Origin: Amycolatopsis sp. 2-15
GTDB taxonomy: Bacteria > Actinomycetota > Actinomycetes > Mycobacteriales > Pseudonocardiaceae
Assembly: GCF_030285625.1 (NCBI RefSeq)
Contig: NZ_CP127294.1
Location: 1,002,001 to 1,066,000 of the forward strand
Direction of reading: 5' to 3'
Length of the DNA stretch: 64,000 nucleotides
The notes under the pieces were generated by a model. The model saw only the letters and a program-made list of their open reading frames with translations, did no database searches and had not been told where the DNA came from. The position numbers and the translations under genes were made by a program. Within the stretch, counting starts at the first letter, position 1. The number at the start of each line of letters is the position of its first letter. Below, in pieces: positions 9,074 to 17,632 of this stretch.

Positions 9074-10374
9074 GGCTTGACCGCCTCGGCCGCGGCGCGG
9101 GCGGCGGCCGGGAGGGCCGCCTCGATCACGCCGAACGCTTCGTCGTCCATGGCGGCGTTCACGAACCACGCCTCGTACGCGCTCGGTGGGGCGTACACGC
9201 CGGCGTCGAGCAACGCGTGGAAGAAGGCCGGGAACCGCCAGGTCTCCGTGGCCTGCGCGCCCGCGTAGTCGCGGACCGCACCAGAGCCGAAGAAGACGCT
9301 CACGAGGTTGCCGGCGTACTGCACGTTGTGCGCGACGCCCGCTTCGGTCAGCGCCGCGTCGAAGAGCCCGCCGAGCCGCTTCGCGTTGGCGTCGAGGGCC
9401 GCGTACACGGCGTCGTCCGCCGCGCGCAGCGTCGCGAGGCCCGCGGCGACGGCGACGGGGTTCCCCGACAGCGTGCCCGCCTGGTAGACGGGGCCACCCG
9501 GCGCGAGCCGCGCCATCACCTCGGCGCGACCACCGAACGCGGCGGCCGGCAGCCCGCCCGACATGACCTTGCCGAACGTGTAGAGGTCACCGGCCACGCC
9601 TTCGAGGCCGAACCAGCCGGCGCGCGAGACGCGGAAGCCCGTCATGACCTCGTCCATGATCAGCAGCGCGCCGTGCTCGTGGGCGATCTCCGCGAGGCCC
9701 GCGTTGAACCCGGCATCCGGCGCGATCGCGCCCATGTTGCCCGCGGCCGCCTCGGTGATCACCGCGGCGATCTCGCCTGCGTTTTCCACAAAGGACTTCC
9801 GCACGGCGTCGAGGTCGTTGTACGGCAGCACGATCGTGTCGGCGGCCTGCGCGCCCGTGACGCCGGGCGAGGTCGGCAGCCCGAGCGTCGCGACGCCCGA
9901 GCCGGCCTGGGCCAGCAGTGCGTCGACGTGACCATGGTAACACCCGGCGAACTTCACGATCTTCGCGCGGCCGGTGAAGCCCCGGGCGAGGCGGATCGCG
10001 CTCATCGTCGCCTCGGTGCCGGAGTTGACCAGGCGCACCTGCTCGACGGGCTCGACGCGGCCGATGATCTCCTCGGCCAGCTCCACCTCGCCGATCGTCG
10101 GTGTGCCGAACGAGAGCCCGCTCGTGGCGGCCGCGCGCGCGGCTTCCACCACCTGCGGGTGGGCGTGCCCGAGGATCATCGGGCCCCAGGACGAGACGAG
10201 GTCGACGTAGCGGTTGCCGTCGGCGTCCCACAGGTGGGGGCCCTCGCCGCGGACCATGAAACGCGGGGTGCCGCCGACCGAGTTGAACGCCCGCACCGGC
10301 GAGTTCACCCCGCCCGGGACGGCCGCCTTCGCGCGTTCGAACCAAACCTTGGACTGCTCGGTGCCAGTGCTCAC
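9070..10374 (-). CDS. hemL: Glutamate-1-semialdehyde 2,1-aminomutase
   Basis: 434-residue class III aminotransferase. It converts glutamate-1-semialdehyde to 5-aminolevulinate, the step after HemA in the C5 pathway of tetrapyrrole synthesis. PLP lysine K269 lies in [32 protein letters not shown] and the catalytic-loop start [13 protein letters not shown] are typical. First gene of the hemL-phosphatase-tlpA unit. A 16-bp inverted repeat lies 81 bases upstream, shared with divergent tspO. The other haem genes are at 25.4-30.4 kb. Confidence 0.97.
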   Translation of the reverse strand: MSTGTEQSKVWFERAKAAVPGGVNSPVRAFNSVGGTPRFMVRGEGPHLWDADGNRYVDLVSSWGPMILGHAHPQVVEAARAAATSGLSFGTPTIGEVELAEEIIGRVEPVEQVRLVNSGTEATMSAIRLARGFTGRAKIVKFAGCYHGHVDALLAQAGSGVATLGLPTSPGVTGAQAADTIVLPYNDLDAVRKSFVENAGEIAAVITEAAAGNMGAIAPDAGFNAGLAEIAHEHGALLIMDEVMTGFRVSRAGWFGLEGVAGDLYTFGKVMSGGLPAAAFGGRAEVMARLAPGGPVYQAGTLSGNPVAVAAGLATLRAADDAVYAALDANAKRLGGLFDAALTEAGVAHNVQYAGNLVSVFFGSGAVRDYAGAQATETWRFPAFFHALLDAGVYAPPSAYEAWFVNAAMDDEAFGVIEAALPAAARAAAEAVKP

Positions 10375-10454
10375 CCGTCCAGTCTCGCAAATACCCGAGC
10401 GTTGCCGGTGGCCGACGTCTCGCGCGCGACCGGCGGTACTCCACTGTGCTGCTC

Positions 10455-10545
10455 GTTACCAATCCGACCACAGCCACGGCGGGGACGGTTGCGAACCCGG
10501 TAAGTGTCCGTTTGGTGCCCGCCTGCTTTTGGTCGGATTGGTAAC
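10455..10545. promoter_or_regulatory. Perfect 16-bp inverted repeat between hemL and tspO
   Basis: GTTACCAATCCGACCA at 10455-10470 recurs as its exact reverse complement at 10530-10545. Each copy reads TGGTCGGATTGGTAAC toward its own gene: 81 bases from the hemL start and 61 from the tspO start. Two identical sites facing opposite ways suggest one regulator that controls both divergent promoters, perhaps in response to haem or a porphyrin. Confidence 0.7.
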
Positions 10546-10605
10546 CTACCGATCACGGGCGGTTCAGCCAGGTGCCGCCGGGCCGCGGTGAACGGGGAGG
10601 GCAAC

Positions 10606-11094
10606 GTGACCACGCCCACGCACAGCCGCAACCCCTGGGTCGTGCTCGTGGTGTTTTTCGTGCTGGTCGCCGTGGTCGCCCTCGTGGGCTCGCTCGCGGC
10701 CACGTCGGCCCCCGAGACGTACGCGCGGCTCGTGCTGCCGGACTGGGCGCCGCCCGCGAGGCTGTTCGGTCCTGTGTGGACACTCCTGTACGTGCTGCTC
10801 GCGTTCGCCGGCTGGGTCTACTGGCGCACGGACGGCGAGACGCAGGGCTTCGCCATGTACGGCGTCAGTCTGCTGTTCAACATGCTGTGGACACCACTGT
10901 TCTTCGCGGGTGGCTCGACGCGGCTGGCCTGTGTGGACATCATCCTGCTCGGCTTCACCACGCTGATGACGATCGGTCTGTTCTACCGCCGCTCGCACCT
11001 GGCCGCGGTGCTGCTGCTGCCGTACTTCTTCTGGATCGTCTACGCCACGGCGCTGAACGTGGCGATCATCGCGCTGAACAGCGACATCCACTAA
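10606..11094 (+). CDS. tspO: TspO/MBR family membrane protein
   Basis: 162 residues with five predicted membrane helices and the tryptophan- and proline-rich TspO pattern: LPDWAPPARLFGPVWTLLY in the loop before helix 2, and FNMLWTPLFFAG further on. TspO proteins bind and help degrade porphyrins and are tied to tetrapyrrole stress, which fits the divergent position next to hemL. GTG 10606 is set by GGGAGG at 10595-10600; the frame is open further upstream but only through the operator region. The stop interlocks with the stop of the convergent permease gene (four shared bases). Confidence 0.92.
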   Translation: MTTPTHSRNPWVVLVVFFVLVAVVALVGSLAATSAPETYARLVLPDWAPPARLFGPVWTLLYVLLAFAGWVYWRTDGETQGFAMYGVSLLFNMLWTPLFFAGGSTRLACVDIILLGFTTLMTIGLFYRRSHLAAVLLLPYFFWIVYATALNVAIIALNSDIH

Positions 11095-11876
11095 CTGCTC
11101 GCGCCCGTGTAGCGGCGCAGGCCCGTGCGCCACACGAGGATCGCGACGAGGACCGCGGCGGCCGTGGTGACCATCGCGCCGCGCACGAGCAACGCGTCGA
11201 CCGGGCGCGCGAGCGTGCGCGCCGGGGCGGAGGCGACGAGGGCGAGCGGCAGCACGTAGGTGAACACGCGCCGCAGCCGCCGTGCGTAGATGTCGGCGGG
11301 ATAGCGGGCGAGCTGCCAGACGTTGCCGAACAGGCTGTGCAGGTCGAGCTTCGGCGCCCAGAACGCGAGACTCGCGAAGATCATGCCGACCGCCCACGTC
11401 GTCACGGTCGCGGCCGCCACCAGCACCGCCCACACGCAGAACGCGCCGGCGCCCGGGAACCGCGGCAGCTCGCCCGCACCGGCGAAAACCACGCCGAGGC
11501 CCAGCAGGATCTGCACGCCGGCGAGCGGCGCGGCCGTGGCGAAGCTGACGAGGAACATGCTGGGCGCCGGCTGCAGCAGGTGGTGGTCGAGGCGGCCCTC
11601 GCGCACGCCGCGCGTCGGGAAGCCCGCGAGGTTCGGGTCGACGAACGTCGTCTTCACGCCACTGAGCAGCTCGAACGTGCCGATGAGCACCAGCACCTCG
11701 AGTCGCGTCCAGCCGGCGAGCGTCGTGGTGCGGGAGAAGATGACCAGCACCGTGGCGATCGTCGAGGCCAGCGCGACGACCGACAGCACCGCGTCGAACA
11801 CGAGGTTCGCCCGGAACGCCAGCGCCTGGCGCAGGGACAGGGAGAAGCTCGTGGCGAACAGCCGCAGCAGCTTCAC
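11091..11876 (-). CDS. ABC-2 family exporter permease (COG3694 type)
   Basis: 261 residues, about six membrane helices. The N-terminus is LLRLFATSFSLSLRQALAFR, followed by a cytoplasmic segment with REGRLDHHLLQPAPSMF, a hallmark of the uncharacterised COG3694/DUF990 permeases. These pair with a COG4587 permease and a COG4586 ATPase, as in the corynebacterial viologen-resistance exporters. Last gene of the seven-gene operon; GTG 11876 overlaps the preceding permease stop (GTGA). Substrate unknown; neighbours hint at a glycan or lipid-linked product. Confidence 0.85.
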   Translation of the reverse strand: MKLLRLFATSFSLSLRQALAFRANLVFDAVLSVVALASTIATVLVIFSRTTTLAGWTRLEVLVLIGTFELLSGVKTTFVDPNLAGFPTRGVREGRLDHHLLQPAPSMFLVSFATAAPLAGVQILLGLGVVFAGAGELPRFPGAGAFCVWAVLVAAATVTTWAVGMIFASLAFWAPKLDLHSLFGNVWQLARYPADIYARRLRRVFTYVLPLALVASAPARTLARPVDALLVRGAMVTTAAAVLVAILVWRTGLRRYTGASS

Positions 11877-12628
11877 GCGCCCACCGCCGTGTAGCGGCGT
11901 ACGCCGGAGCGCCAGACGACCACGGCGGCCAGGGCGAAGACCACGCACCAGCCGGCCTGCAGCGCCACGCCCGAAGCCGGCAGGGTCCCAGAGGCGATGT
12001 CGGCGGGCAGGCCGAGCATGGCGTGGAACGGCAGCAGCGAAGCCACGGACTGCCAGGACGCGGGCAGGTCCGCGAGCGGCGCGGCGATGCCGCCGAGCAG
12101 GAACACGAGGATGTTGCCCAGCGCGACGATCGCGTGCACGCGTTCGGTCCAGAACGCCGCCAACGCCAGCAGCCACGTCCACAGGAACCGCAGCACCGCG
12201 GCCAGCACCAGCGACGGCAGCGCGAGCAGCACGTCCTGCCAGCGATAGGTCGCACCCGTGACGAGGGCGACCACCACCGTCAGCGGCAGCCCGAACAGGG
12301 CCAGCCACAGCCGGATCGCGAGGTTCTCCCCCGCCGGCCCGAGCACCACGGGCTGGGGTTCGAGCAGGCGGGCGCTGATCTTCCCGTCGTACACGGACTC
12401 GGCGAAGGTGTAGTCCTCGAACGAAGCCGTGAGCAGGTGCACGGCCACCAGCGCCACGAAGTACCGCACGATCCGCGCGTCGCCGGGCAGCACGGCCGAC
12501 CACACGACGAGCCCGATCAGCGGCCCGATCGCGTAGTTCACGACCAGCGACGCGGTGAACCACCACGTGCCCGCCCACTCCAGGAACTGGCGGCGCACCG
12601 CCAGCGCGAGCAGCCGGCCCGTCCTCAC
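11873..12628 (-). CDS. ABC-2 family exporter permease (COG4587 type)
   Basis: 251 residues with about six membrane helices. The motif YDGKISARLLEPQPVVLG is the counterpart of the LLQP loop in its partner permease, showing the two are paralogues that would form a heterodimer. Both end in nearly the same sequence (GVRRYTAVGA and GLRRYTGASS). GTG 12628 overlaps the ATPase stop. Works with the ATPase at 12625 and the permease at 11091. Confidence 0.85.
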   Translation of the reverse strand: MRTGRLLALAVRRQFLEWAGTWWFTASLVVNYAIGPLIGLVVWSAVLPGDARIVRYFVALVAVHLLTASFEDYTFAESVYDGKISARLLEPQPVVLGPAGENLAIRLWLALFGLPLTVVVALVTGATYRWQDVLLALPSLVLAAVLRFLWTWLLALAAFWTERVHAIVALGNILVFLLGGIAAPLADLPASWQSVASLLPFHAMLGLPADIASGTLPASGVALQAGWCVVFALAAVVVWRSGVRRYTAVGA

Positions 12629-13602
12629 ACGCCCTCCCGGTACGCGCGGTCCAGCACCGTCTCCAGCGACGGCTCCTCCACGGCCAGGTCGACGACGTCG
12701 AGCGAGGTCAGCAGCCGCGACGTCACGCTGGCGACGTCGTCGCGCGGCACGCGCAGGTCCCACGACACCCCGCTGGTGGCCACGACCTCGGCGACACCGT
12801 CGAAGTCCTCCTTCACCGCCGCGGGCGCGCTGATGCGCAACAGCTTGTACGGCGAGAGCCGCGCGGCCAGCTCTTCACGCGGTCCGTCGTACTGCACGCG
12901 GCCGTGGTCGACGAGGATCAGCCTGCGGCACAACGACTCCACGTCGGCCATGTAGTGGCTGGTGAGCACGATCGTGGCCCCGGTCTGCGTGGCGTAGGCG
13001 GCGAGGAACCGGCGGATGGCCGCGGCGGCGGACACGTCGAGGCCGAGCGTCGGCTCGTCGAGGAAGAGCACTTTCGGCCGGTACAGCAGGGAAAGCGCCA
13101 AGCCCGCGCGCATCTTCTCGCCGAGGCTGAGCGCCCGTAGCTGCCGGTGCAGCAGTGGACCGAGTTCGAGCAGCTCGGCCAGCTCGTCGAGCCCGGCGTG
13201 GTAGCCGGCTTCCGGGAGGTCGTAGAGAACGCGTTGGTACTGCAGCGAATCCAGCACGGTCAACTCTTGCGCGCCGCCCGTCGGCTGGCTGCCGCGCACG
13301 AGCGCGATCTGCTTGAGGAAGGGGGTGCGACGCTGCCACGGCGTGAAGCCGAGCACCTCGACGGACCCGGCCGTGGGATGCAGCAGGCCGGACATGAGCT
13401 TCATCGCGGTGGTCTTGCCGGCACCGTTGGGCCCGAGCAGGCCGACCACCTCACCCGCCGGGACCTCGAACGACAGGTCGCGCACAGCCTCGACCTCGCG
13501 GTAGCGCCGGTGCACCAGTGAGCGGAACGCGGCCTTCAGTCCCGCTTCCCGCACAGGGACGCGGTAGGTCATCGACAGGCCGTCGACGACGACGGCGCTC
13601 AT
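12625..13602 (-). CDS. ABC transporter ATP-binding protein (COG4586 type)
   Basis: 325 residues. Walker A GPNGAGKTT, Q-loop region, signature LSLGEKMRAGLAL, Walker B VLFLDEPTLGLD and H-loop TSHYM are all present. The N-terminus has the extended first strand (MTYRVPVREAGLKAAF plus HRRYREVEAVRDLSF) seen in this uncharacterised exporter group, and about 90 residues follow the nucleotide domain. ATG 13602 overlaps the stop of the DUF1796 gene (ATGA), tying export to the enzymes upstream. Confidence 0.92.
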   Translation of the reverse strand: MSAVVVDGLSMTYRVPVREAGLKAAFRSLVHRRYREVEAVRDLSFEVPAGEVVGLLGPNGAGKTTAMKLMSGLLHPTAGSVEVLGFTPWQRRTPFLKQIALVRGSQPTGGAQELTVLDSLQYQRVLYDLPEAGYHAGLDELAELLELGPLLHRQLRALSLGEKMRAGLALSLLYRPKVLFLDEPTLGLDVSAAAAIRRFLAAYATQTGATIVLTSHYMADVESLCRRLILVDHGRVQYDGPREELAARLSPYKLLRISAPAAVKEDFDGVAEVVATSGVSWDLRVPRDDVASVTSRLLTSLDVVDLAVEEPSLETVLDRAYREGV

Positions 13603-14216
13603 GGCCACAGTTCGTCGAAGGGCAGGGTGGCGAACAGCTCGTCCCACGCGGCGTCGTCGCCTTGCCAGCGGCCTTCGAGCAGCGGGATCTCGCGGCACGC
13701 GATGCCGGGCGGCAGTTTGTCGAGGTCGTCGGGGGTGGTGCGGCGCAGCCAGAGGATGGCGAAGTCGTGGCCGGGGTAACGCTCGCGCAGGGTGGTCTGG
13801 AGCCGTTCGAGGTCGGCGGCGGTCTCGACGCCGTTGGCGTCCTGGCGGACGTAGAGCACGCGCTGGGGCGAGGCGACGAGCTCACGCCAGCGCCGGGCGA
13901 GGAACGCCAGCTTTTCGCGGACGGCCGGGAGCTGTTCTTCGACGTCTTCGAGCGTGAGCTTCGCGTCCGGCTTGGCGTGGAACTCGTGGTAGAACTCGAT
14001 GCCGGCGCCGAGGTCGATGGCACCTTCGCCGTCGGTCATCAGCGCCATGCGGCCGGGGTCGAGCAGCACCTGGAAGTCGGTGTCGAGGGCTTGCTGCACG
14101 AAAACGAGGTCGATTTCGAGCCAGTCGAAGAAGTGCGCGGACTCCTGGCCGGTGATGCGGCGGATCTGGTAGGTGGACTCGCAGTGCTGGCCGAGCCCCA
14201 CACACAGGTCGAACAC
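13599..14216 (-). CDS. DUF1796 putative papain-like cysteine peptidase
   Basis: 205 residues. The N-terminus GLGQHCESTYQIRR, then FFDWLEI, is the DUF1796 signature (small-residue turn, Cys, Leu/Ile-Arg-Arg, FDW); FYHEFH supplies a candidate histidine. The family is annotated as putative cysteine peptidases on fold grounds and often lies in capsule or glycan loci; activity is unproven. No signal peptide, so cytoplasmic. GTG 14216 follows AGGAAGGAG with good spacing and lies 16 bases after the glycosyltransferase stop. Its stop overlaps the ABC ATPase start. Confidence 0.75.
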   Translation of the reverse strand: MFDLCVGLGQHCESTYQIRRITGQESAHFFDWLEIDLVFVQQALDTDFQVLLDPGRMALMTDGEGAIDLGAGIEFYHEFHAKPDAKLTLEDVEEQLPAVREKLAFLARRWRELVASPQRVLYVRQDANGVETAADLERLQTTLRERYPGHDFAILWLRRTTPDDLDKLPPGIACREIPLLEGRWQGDDAAWDELFATLPFDELWP

Positions 14217-14232
14217 GGTTCTCCTTCCTGAA

Positions 14233-15936
14233 CTACCGGGCCACGCGGCGGGCGAACTCTTGCTGCAGCACGGGCGGTTCGAGGGCTTCGAAGTCGAGGC
14301 CGCCGGGGCGGATCTTCTTGCTGTCCAGGGCCAGCGCGCTGACGCGGCCGGAGCCGCACCAGCCTTCGGGGTCGATTTCGGCGATGGGGTCGTGGTAGGC
14401 CACGTCGATCGGCACGATCTCCCAGCCGGCCTCCTGGAAGGCGCGGGCGGCGTCGGCGATGAAGAGGGTGTTGAGGTCGTTTTCGTGCAGCAGCACCACG
14501 TGGGCGGGTGAGCGGCCGGTGGCAGCCACGGCGAGCCGGTCGTAGAACTCCGCCGGCTCCAGGAGGGACTCGAGGTAGAGGTCACGCAGGGCTTCGTGGT
14601 CGTAGGCGCGGCCCGCGCGGACGGTCTCGGCGACGAGGGCGTCGAGGTACCAGTCGAGGGTGAGCACGGTGACGTAGGCGTTGCGCAATCCTCGCTGTAC
14701 CAACGCTTTCCGCACGGCGGCGCGCTTGGCCGGGTCGTCGCGCCGGCCGGTGAGGATCCGCGCCCACGCAACCCAGGTCGCGAGTGAACTCACGAGCGGA
14801 ATGACCACAGTGGACCGAAAGCTGGTCCGCACGGCCACCAGCCCGGCCGCCGCCCGACCCGCTGCGTCGAGAGAACGTGCGAACCGTCGCGACACCACGA
14901 AGTAGCCGTAGTTGACCAAAATCGTGAGCACGGCCACCGCCACCACCCCGACTACCGTGCCGCTCGAACCGTCGCCCCGAAGAAGGAGCACCACGGCCGA
15001 GAGCGGCAGCAGCACCGCGCTCGGCACGGACACCAGCGGCAGGACGGAGTTGTTCCACAGCAGGTACAGCCACAGCACCGCCGCGATGCCGCCGCGGCGC
15101 AGGGCCGGCCAGGCGATCCTCAGCAGCACCTGCGTTTTCCCGGTCGCCCAGCGCACGCGCTGGCGGCGCAGGCTCGCCATCGTGTCGGGCGCCTCCGTGA
15201 GCACGGCCGCGGAAGCCTCGTGCACCGTGCGGTGGCCGGCGAGCAGCAACGCGAGCGTGAGGTGCGCGTCTTCGGCCAGCGTGCCCTCGGGGTAGCCGCC
15301 GACCGCGGCGACGGCGCGGCGCCGGAACCCGCCGATCGCGCCGGGGATCACGGTGATCCGCCGCATCCGCGAGAAGGCGCGGCGCTCGATGTTGTTCGCG
15401 GACTCGTACTCGTGCACCTGCGCGGCGTAGACGAAGTCCTGCGCCGGCCGGCGGTTGCCGACGATCATCTGCCCGGACACCGCGGCCACGCGCGGGTCGG
15501 CGAAGTGGCCGAGCAAGCGGGCGAGGGTGTCGGGCAGCACCTGCGTGTCGGCGTCCACGGACACGAAGAACTCGGTGGTGACGGCGGTGAGGCCGTGGTT
15601 CAGCGCGGCGGCTTTGCCGAGGTTGCGCTGGCTGAGCACGAGAATCACTTCGCCGTAGTGCGCCACGGCTTCCCGCATCACGTCGAGGGTGGCGTCGGTG
15701 GAGCCGTCGTCGACGCAGATCACGCGGTCGAGCTCGACGCCGCGCGAGGCGAGGATGGCATCGATCGTCTTGCGCAGCACCTTCGCCTCGTTGAAGCACG
15801 GCACGAGCACGGACACACGCTGGCGTGGCCCGTTTGGCGCGGGCGACACGGGTTTGCGCGCGAGGGCGAGCAGCACGAAACCCTGCACCGACGACCACAC
15901 GGACAGCAGGGTGAGCACCGAAAACACGACCGTCAT
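14233..15936 (-). CDS. Processive GT2 glycosyltransferase fused to polysaccharide-deacetylase C-terminal half
   Basis: 567 residues. Residues 1-420 are a membrane GT2 enzyme of the hyaluronan/chitin/cellulose synthase type: N-terminal helix, VDDGSTDAT, DAD (SVDADTQ), EDAHLT and the QRVRWATG processivity motif, then several membrane helices. The last 145 or so residues resemble the C-terminal half of a NodB polysaccharide deacetylase (TLDWYLDALV, then VVLLHENDLNTLFI). The metal-binding Asp and His-x3-His motifs of the N-terminal half are missing, so this part is probably not catalytic. ATG 15936 overlaps the preceding gene's stop. Confidence 0.82.
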   Translation of the reverse strand: MTVVFSVLTLLSVWSSVQGFVLLALARKPVSPAPNGPRQRVSVLVPCFNEAKVLRKTIDAILASRGVELDRVICVDDGSTDATLDVMREAVAHYGEVILVLSQRNLGKAAALNHGLTAVTTEFFVSVDADTQVLPDTLARLLGHFADPRVAAVSGQMIVGNRRPAQDFVYAAQVHEYESANNIERRAFSRMRRITVIPGAIGGFRRRAVAAVGGYPEGTLAEDAHLTLALLLAGHRTVHEASAAVLTEAPDTMASLRRQRVRWATGKTQVLLRIAWPALRRGGIAAVLWLYLLWNNSVLPLVSVPSAVLLPLSAVVLLLRGDGSSGTVVGVVAVAVLTILVNYGYFVVSRRFARSLDAAGRAAAGLVAVRTSFRSTVVIPLVSSLATWVAWARILTGRRDDPAKRAAVRKALVQRGLRNAYVTVLTLDWYLDALVAETVRAGRAYDHEALRDLYLESLLEPAEFYDRLAVAATGRSPAHVVLLHENDLNTLFIADAARAFQEAGWEIVPIDVAYHDPIAEIDPEGWCGSGRVSALALDSKKIRPGGLDFEALEPPVLQQEFARRVAR

Positions 15937-16742
15937 GACGCGCCGAGATCGTCCGGCGTGAGCTCGACGTCGGCGAACGCGTCCAGGTACGCGGTGATGG
16001 AGGTGCCGGCCTCGTCGCTGCGGCTCTGCCCGTTCTCCAGGTAGGCGAGCACGCCGTACGGGCCGCAGAGGTGCGCGGCGCCGAGCAGCGACGCAGGCGA
16101 CGGGCCGGTCGAGGCCCACAGGTCGCGGCCGGACTTGGCGAAGTGGCGGTTGAGGATGCTCGCGTTGTGGCGCAGGGCGCGGCGCAGCACGGCGAGCTGG
16201 TGTTCGTGGTCGCGCAGGTCGGTGAGCGAGTGGATGCCGTCGCGGCCGGTGAACGTGCCGCGCCACTCGTTGACGTCGGTGCCGACGCGCCAGTGCCCGG
16301 TGCCCTCGTCGAGGTGGACGTGGCTGGTGGTGCCGCCGCGCCAGGTGCGTTCCGCCAGAGCGGGTGCGTAGTACGACGGGAGCTTGACCTCCTCGCCGTC
16401 GAGGACCACGGCTTCGCGCACCGGGCGGTAGTACTGCAGGTCGATGAGCAGGCCTTCGCCGAACTGGAATCCGACGAACCCCCACGGGTTGATCACCGCG
16501 GCCTGCACGGCGGTGATGCCGGCCGAGTTCTCGACCAGCTCGGCCACGCCGGTGCGGCGGAGGAACTCGGCGATCGTGATGCGGTCGGCCACCGGGGCGC
16601 CGGTCTCGGCGTCGCGCACGAGCCGGCCGGGGCGCTCGACCTGCCAGTAGTCCATGACCGGGTTGTCGAGGTTGTCGACGTACCAGTCGAGATTTCGCGA
16701 GTCGAGGCGGGATTCGAGGTCGAGGAGGCGACGGGTGAACAT
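15933..16742 (-). CDS. Unknown protein with possible lysozyme-like motifs
   Basis: 269 residues, no signal peptide or membrane helix. I cannot name it firmly. The block NPWGFVGFQFGEGLLIDLQY (about 90-110) followed by WRGTFTGRDGIHSL resembles a lysozyme-like family in phage and secretion-effector proteins, where a Glu before an SxGN-like turn is catalytic (here VENSAGITA). This is a motif-level inference only. Start ATG 16742 shares one base with the FkbM stop (TGATG); the stop overlaps the glycosyltransferase start. Second gene of the operon. Confidence 0.5.
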   Translation of the reverse strand: MFTRRLLDLESRLDSRNLDWYVDNLDNPVMDYWQVERPGRLVRDAETGAPVADRITIAEFLRRTGVAELVENSAGITAVQAAVINPWGFVGFQFGEGLLIDLQYYRPVREAVVLDGEEVKLPSYYAPALAERTWRGGTTSHVHLDEGTGHWRVGTDVNEWRGTFTGRDGIHSLTDLRDHEHQLAVLRRALRHNASILNRHFAKSGRDLWASTGPSPASLLGAAHLCGPYGVLAYLENGQSRSDEAGTSITAYLDAFADVELTPDDLGAS

Positions 16743-17494
16743 CACGCGAGTCCCTCCACCCGGTCGAATGCCGCAGGCAGAAAGCGCTTCCTGGCGAAAA
16801 GCACGTTGTACTGGTCTTCGGTCTGCCTGTCGCGGGCGAAGGGTTCCAGGCCGTGGCTCCCGAGTTTCTCCACGACCTCCGCGGCCAGCCATTGGTCCTG
16901 CCAGAACGGGGTTTCCTCGACCTCGATCTTGAGCAGGGCACACCGGTCGAGGAAGGTTCCCGCGCCGCCGAGGACCTGTTCCGTCGCCCCTTCGACGTCC
17001 ATCCACAACGCGAACGGCCCTGGTGCCGCGGCGAATTCGCGGTCGAGTGTCGTGGCCGCGACGGCGACCTCCTCGTACTCGACGTCGCCGAGCCAGTCAG
17101 CGCCCGTGCGGCGCAGGAGGGAGTTGTAGCCCTCCACGCGGTCGTCGGCGAGGCTGGCGCTGTCGGTGATCACGAGGAACGTGACCTCGCCGGGTTCGCC
17201 CGCCAGCGCCTGGTGGCGATAGTCCACACCGCGCGCCGCGAAGTCCTTGGCAGTGGTGAACTTCCGGTGCACGTAGGGGTTCGCCTCGAACGCCACCACC
17301 GTGCACTCCGGCACCGCTTCGGCGACCTTCAGCGAAGTCTCGGCCTCGAAAGCGCCGGCCTCGACGAAAATTCGGGGCCGCAGGGAGGAAACCAGGTCGA
17401 GGAACAGTGCGTCGAGTTCCGCGACCGTGCTGAGTGTCCGAATTTTCCTTTCCTGGACCCGGAAATTCACTGGAACGCTCCCGTCGTGCGACAC
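16742..17494 (-). CDS. FkbM family methyltransferase
   Basis: About 250 residues with an FkbM-type SAM-dependent methyltransferase core: VEAGAFEAETSLKVAE (SAM loop), VVAFEANP (acidic residue for ribose), LWMDVEGATEQVLGG and LLKIEVEE. FkbM enzymes O-methylate sugars, glycolipids or polyketides. First gene of the seven-gene operon, so methylation of the glycan product is a reasonable guess. The start is uncertain: GTG 17494 has GGAGAG five bases upstream and is chosen; a second GTG lies eight codons later (17470). Confidence 0.75.
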   Translation of the reverse strand: MSHDGSVPVNFRVQERKIRTLSTVAELDALFLDLVSSLRPRIFVEAGAFEAETSLKVAEAVPECTVVAFEANPYVHRKFTTAKDFAARGVDYRHQALAGEPGEVTFLVITDSASLADDRVEGYNSLLRRTGADWLGDVEYEEVAVAATTLDREFAAAPGPFALWMDVEGATEQVLGGAGTFLDRCALLKIEVEETPFWQDQWLAAEVVEKLGSHGLEPFARDRQTEDQYNVLFARKRFLPAAFDRVEGLA

Positions 17495-17594
17495 CGGCTC
17501 TCTCCAGTGATCCACGCGTGACACGCCGCGAGCAAGGAACACCAAGGGAATTACCACCGTCAGGGGTCCGATGGGTGCACGATCGGACACGGAA

Positions 17595-17624
17595 CCGGGT
17601 ACCACCGGTTAAGGCGGCACCCGG
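17595..17624 (-). terminator. Hairpin after the TIM-barrel-like gene
   Basis: 12-base arms (17595-17606 and 17613-17624) pairing with two G-U pairs around a 6-base loop, just after the stop at 17633. It separates that gene from the FkbM operon. Confidence 0.65.
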
Positions 17625-17632
17625 CCGGGTAC

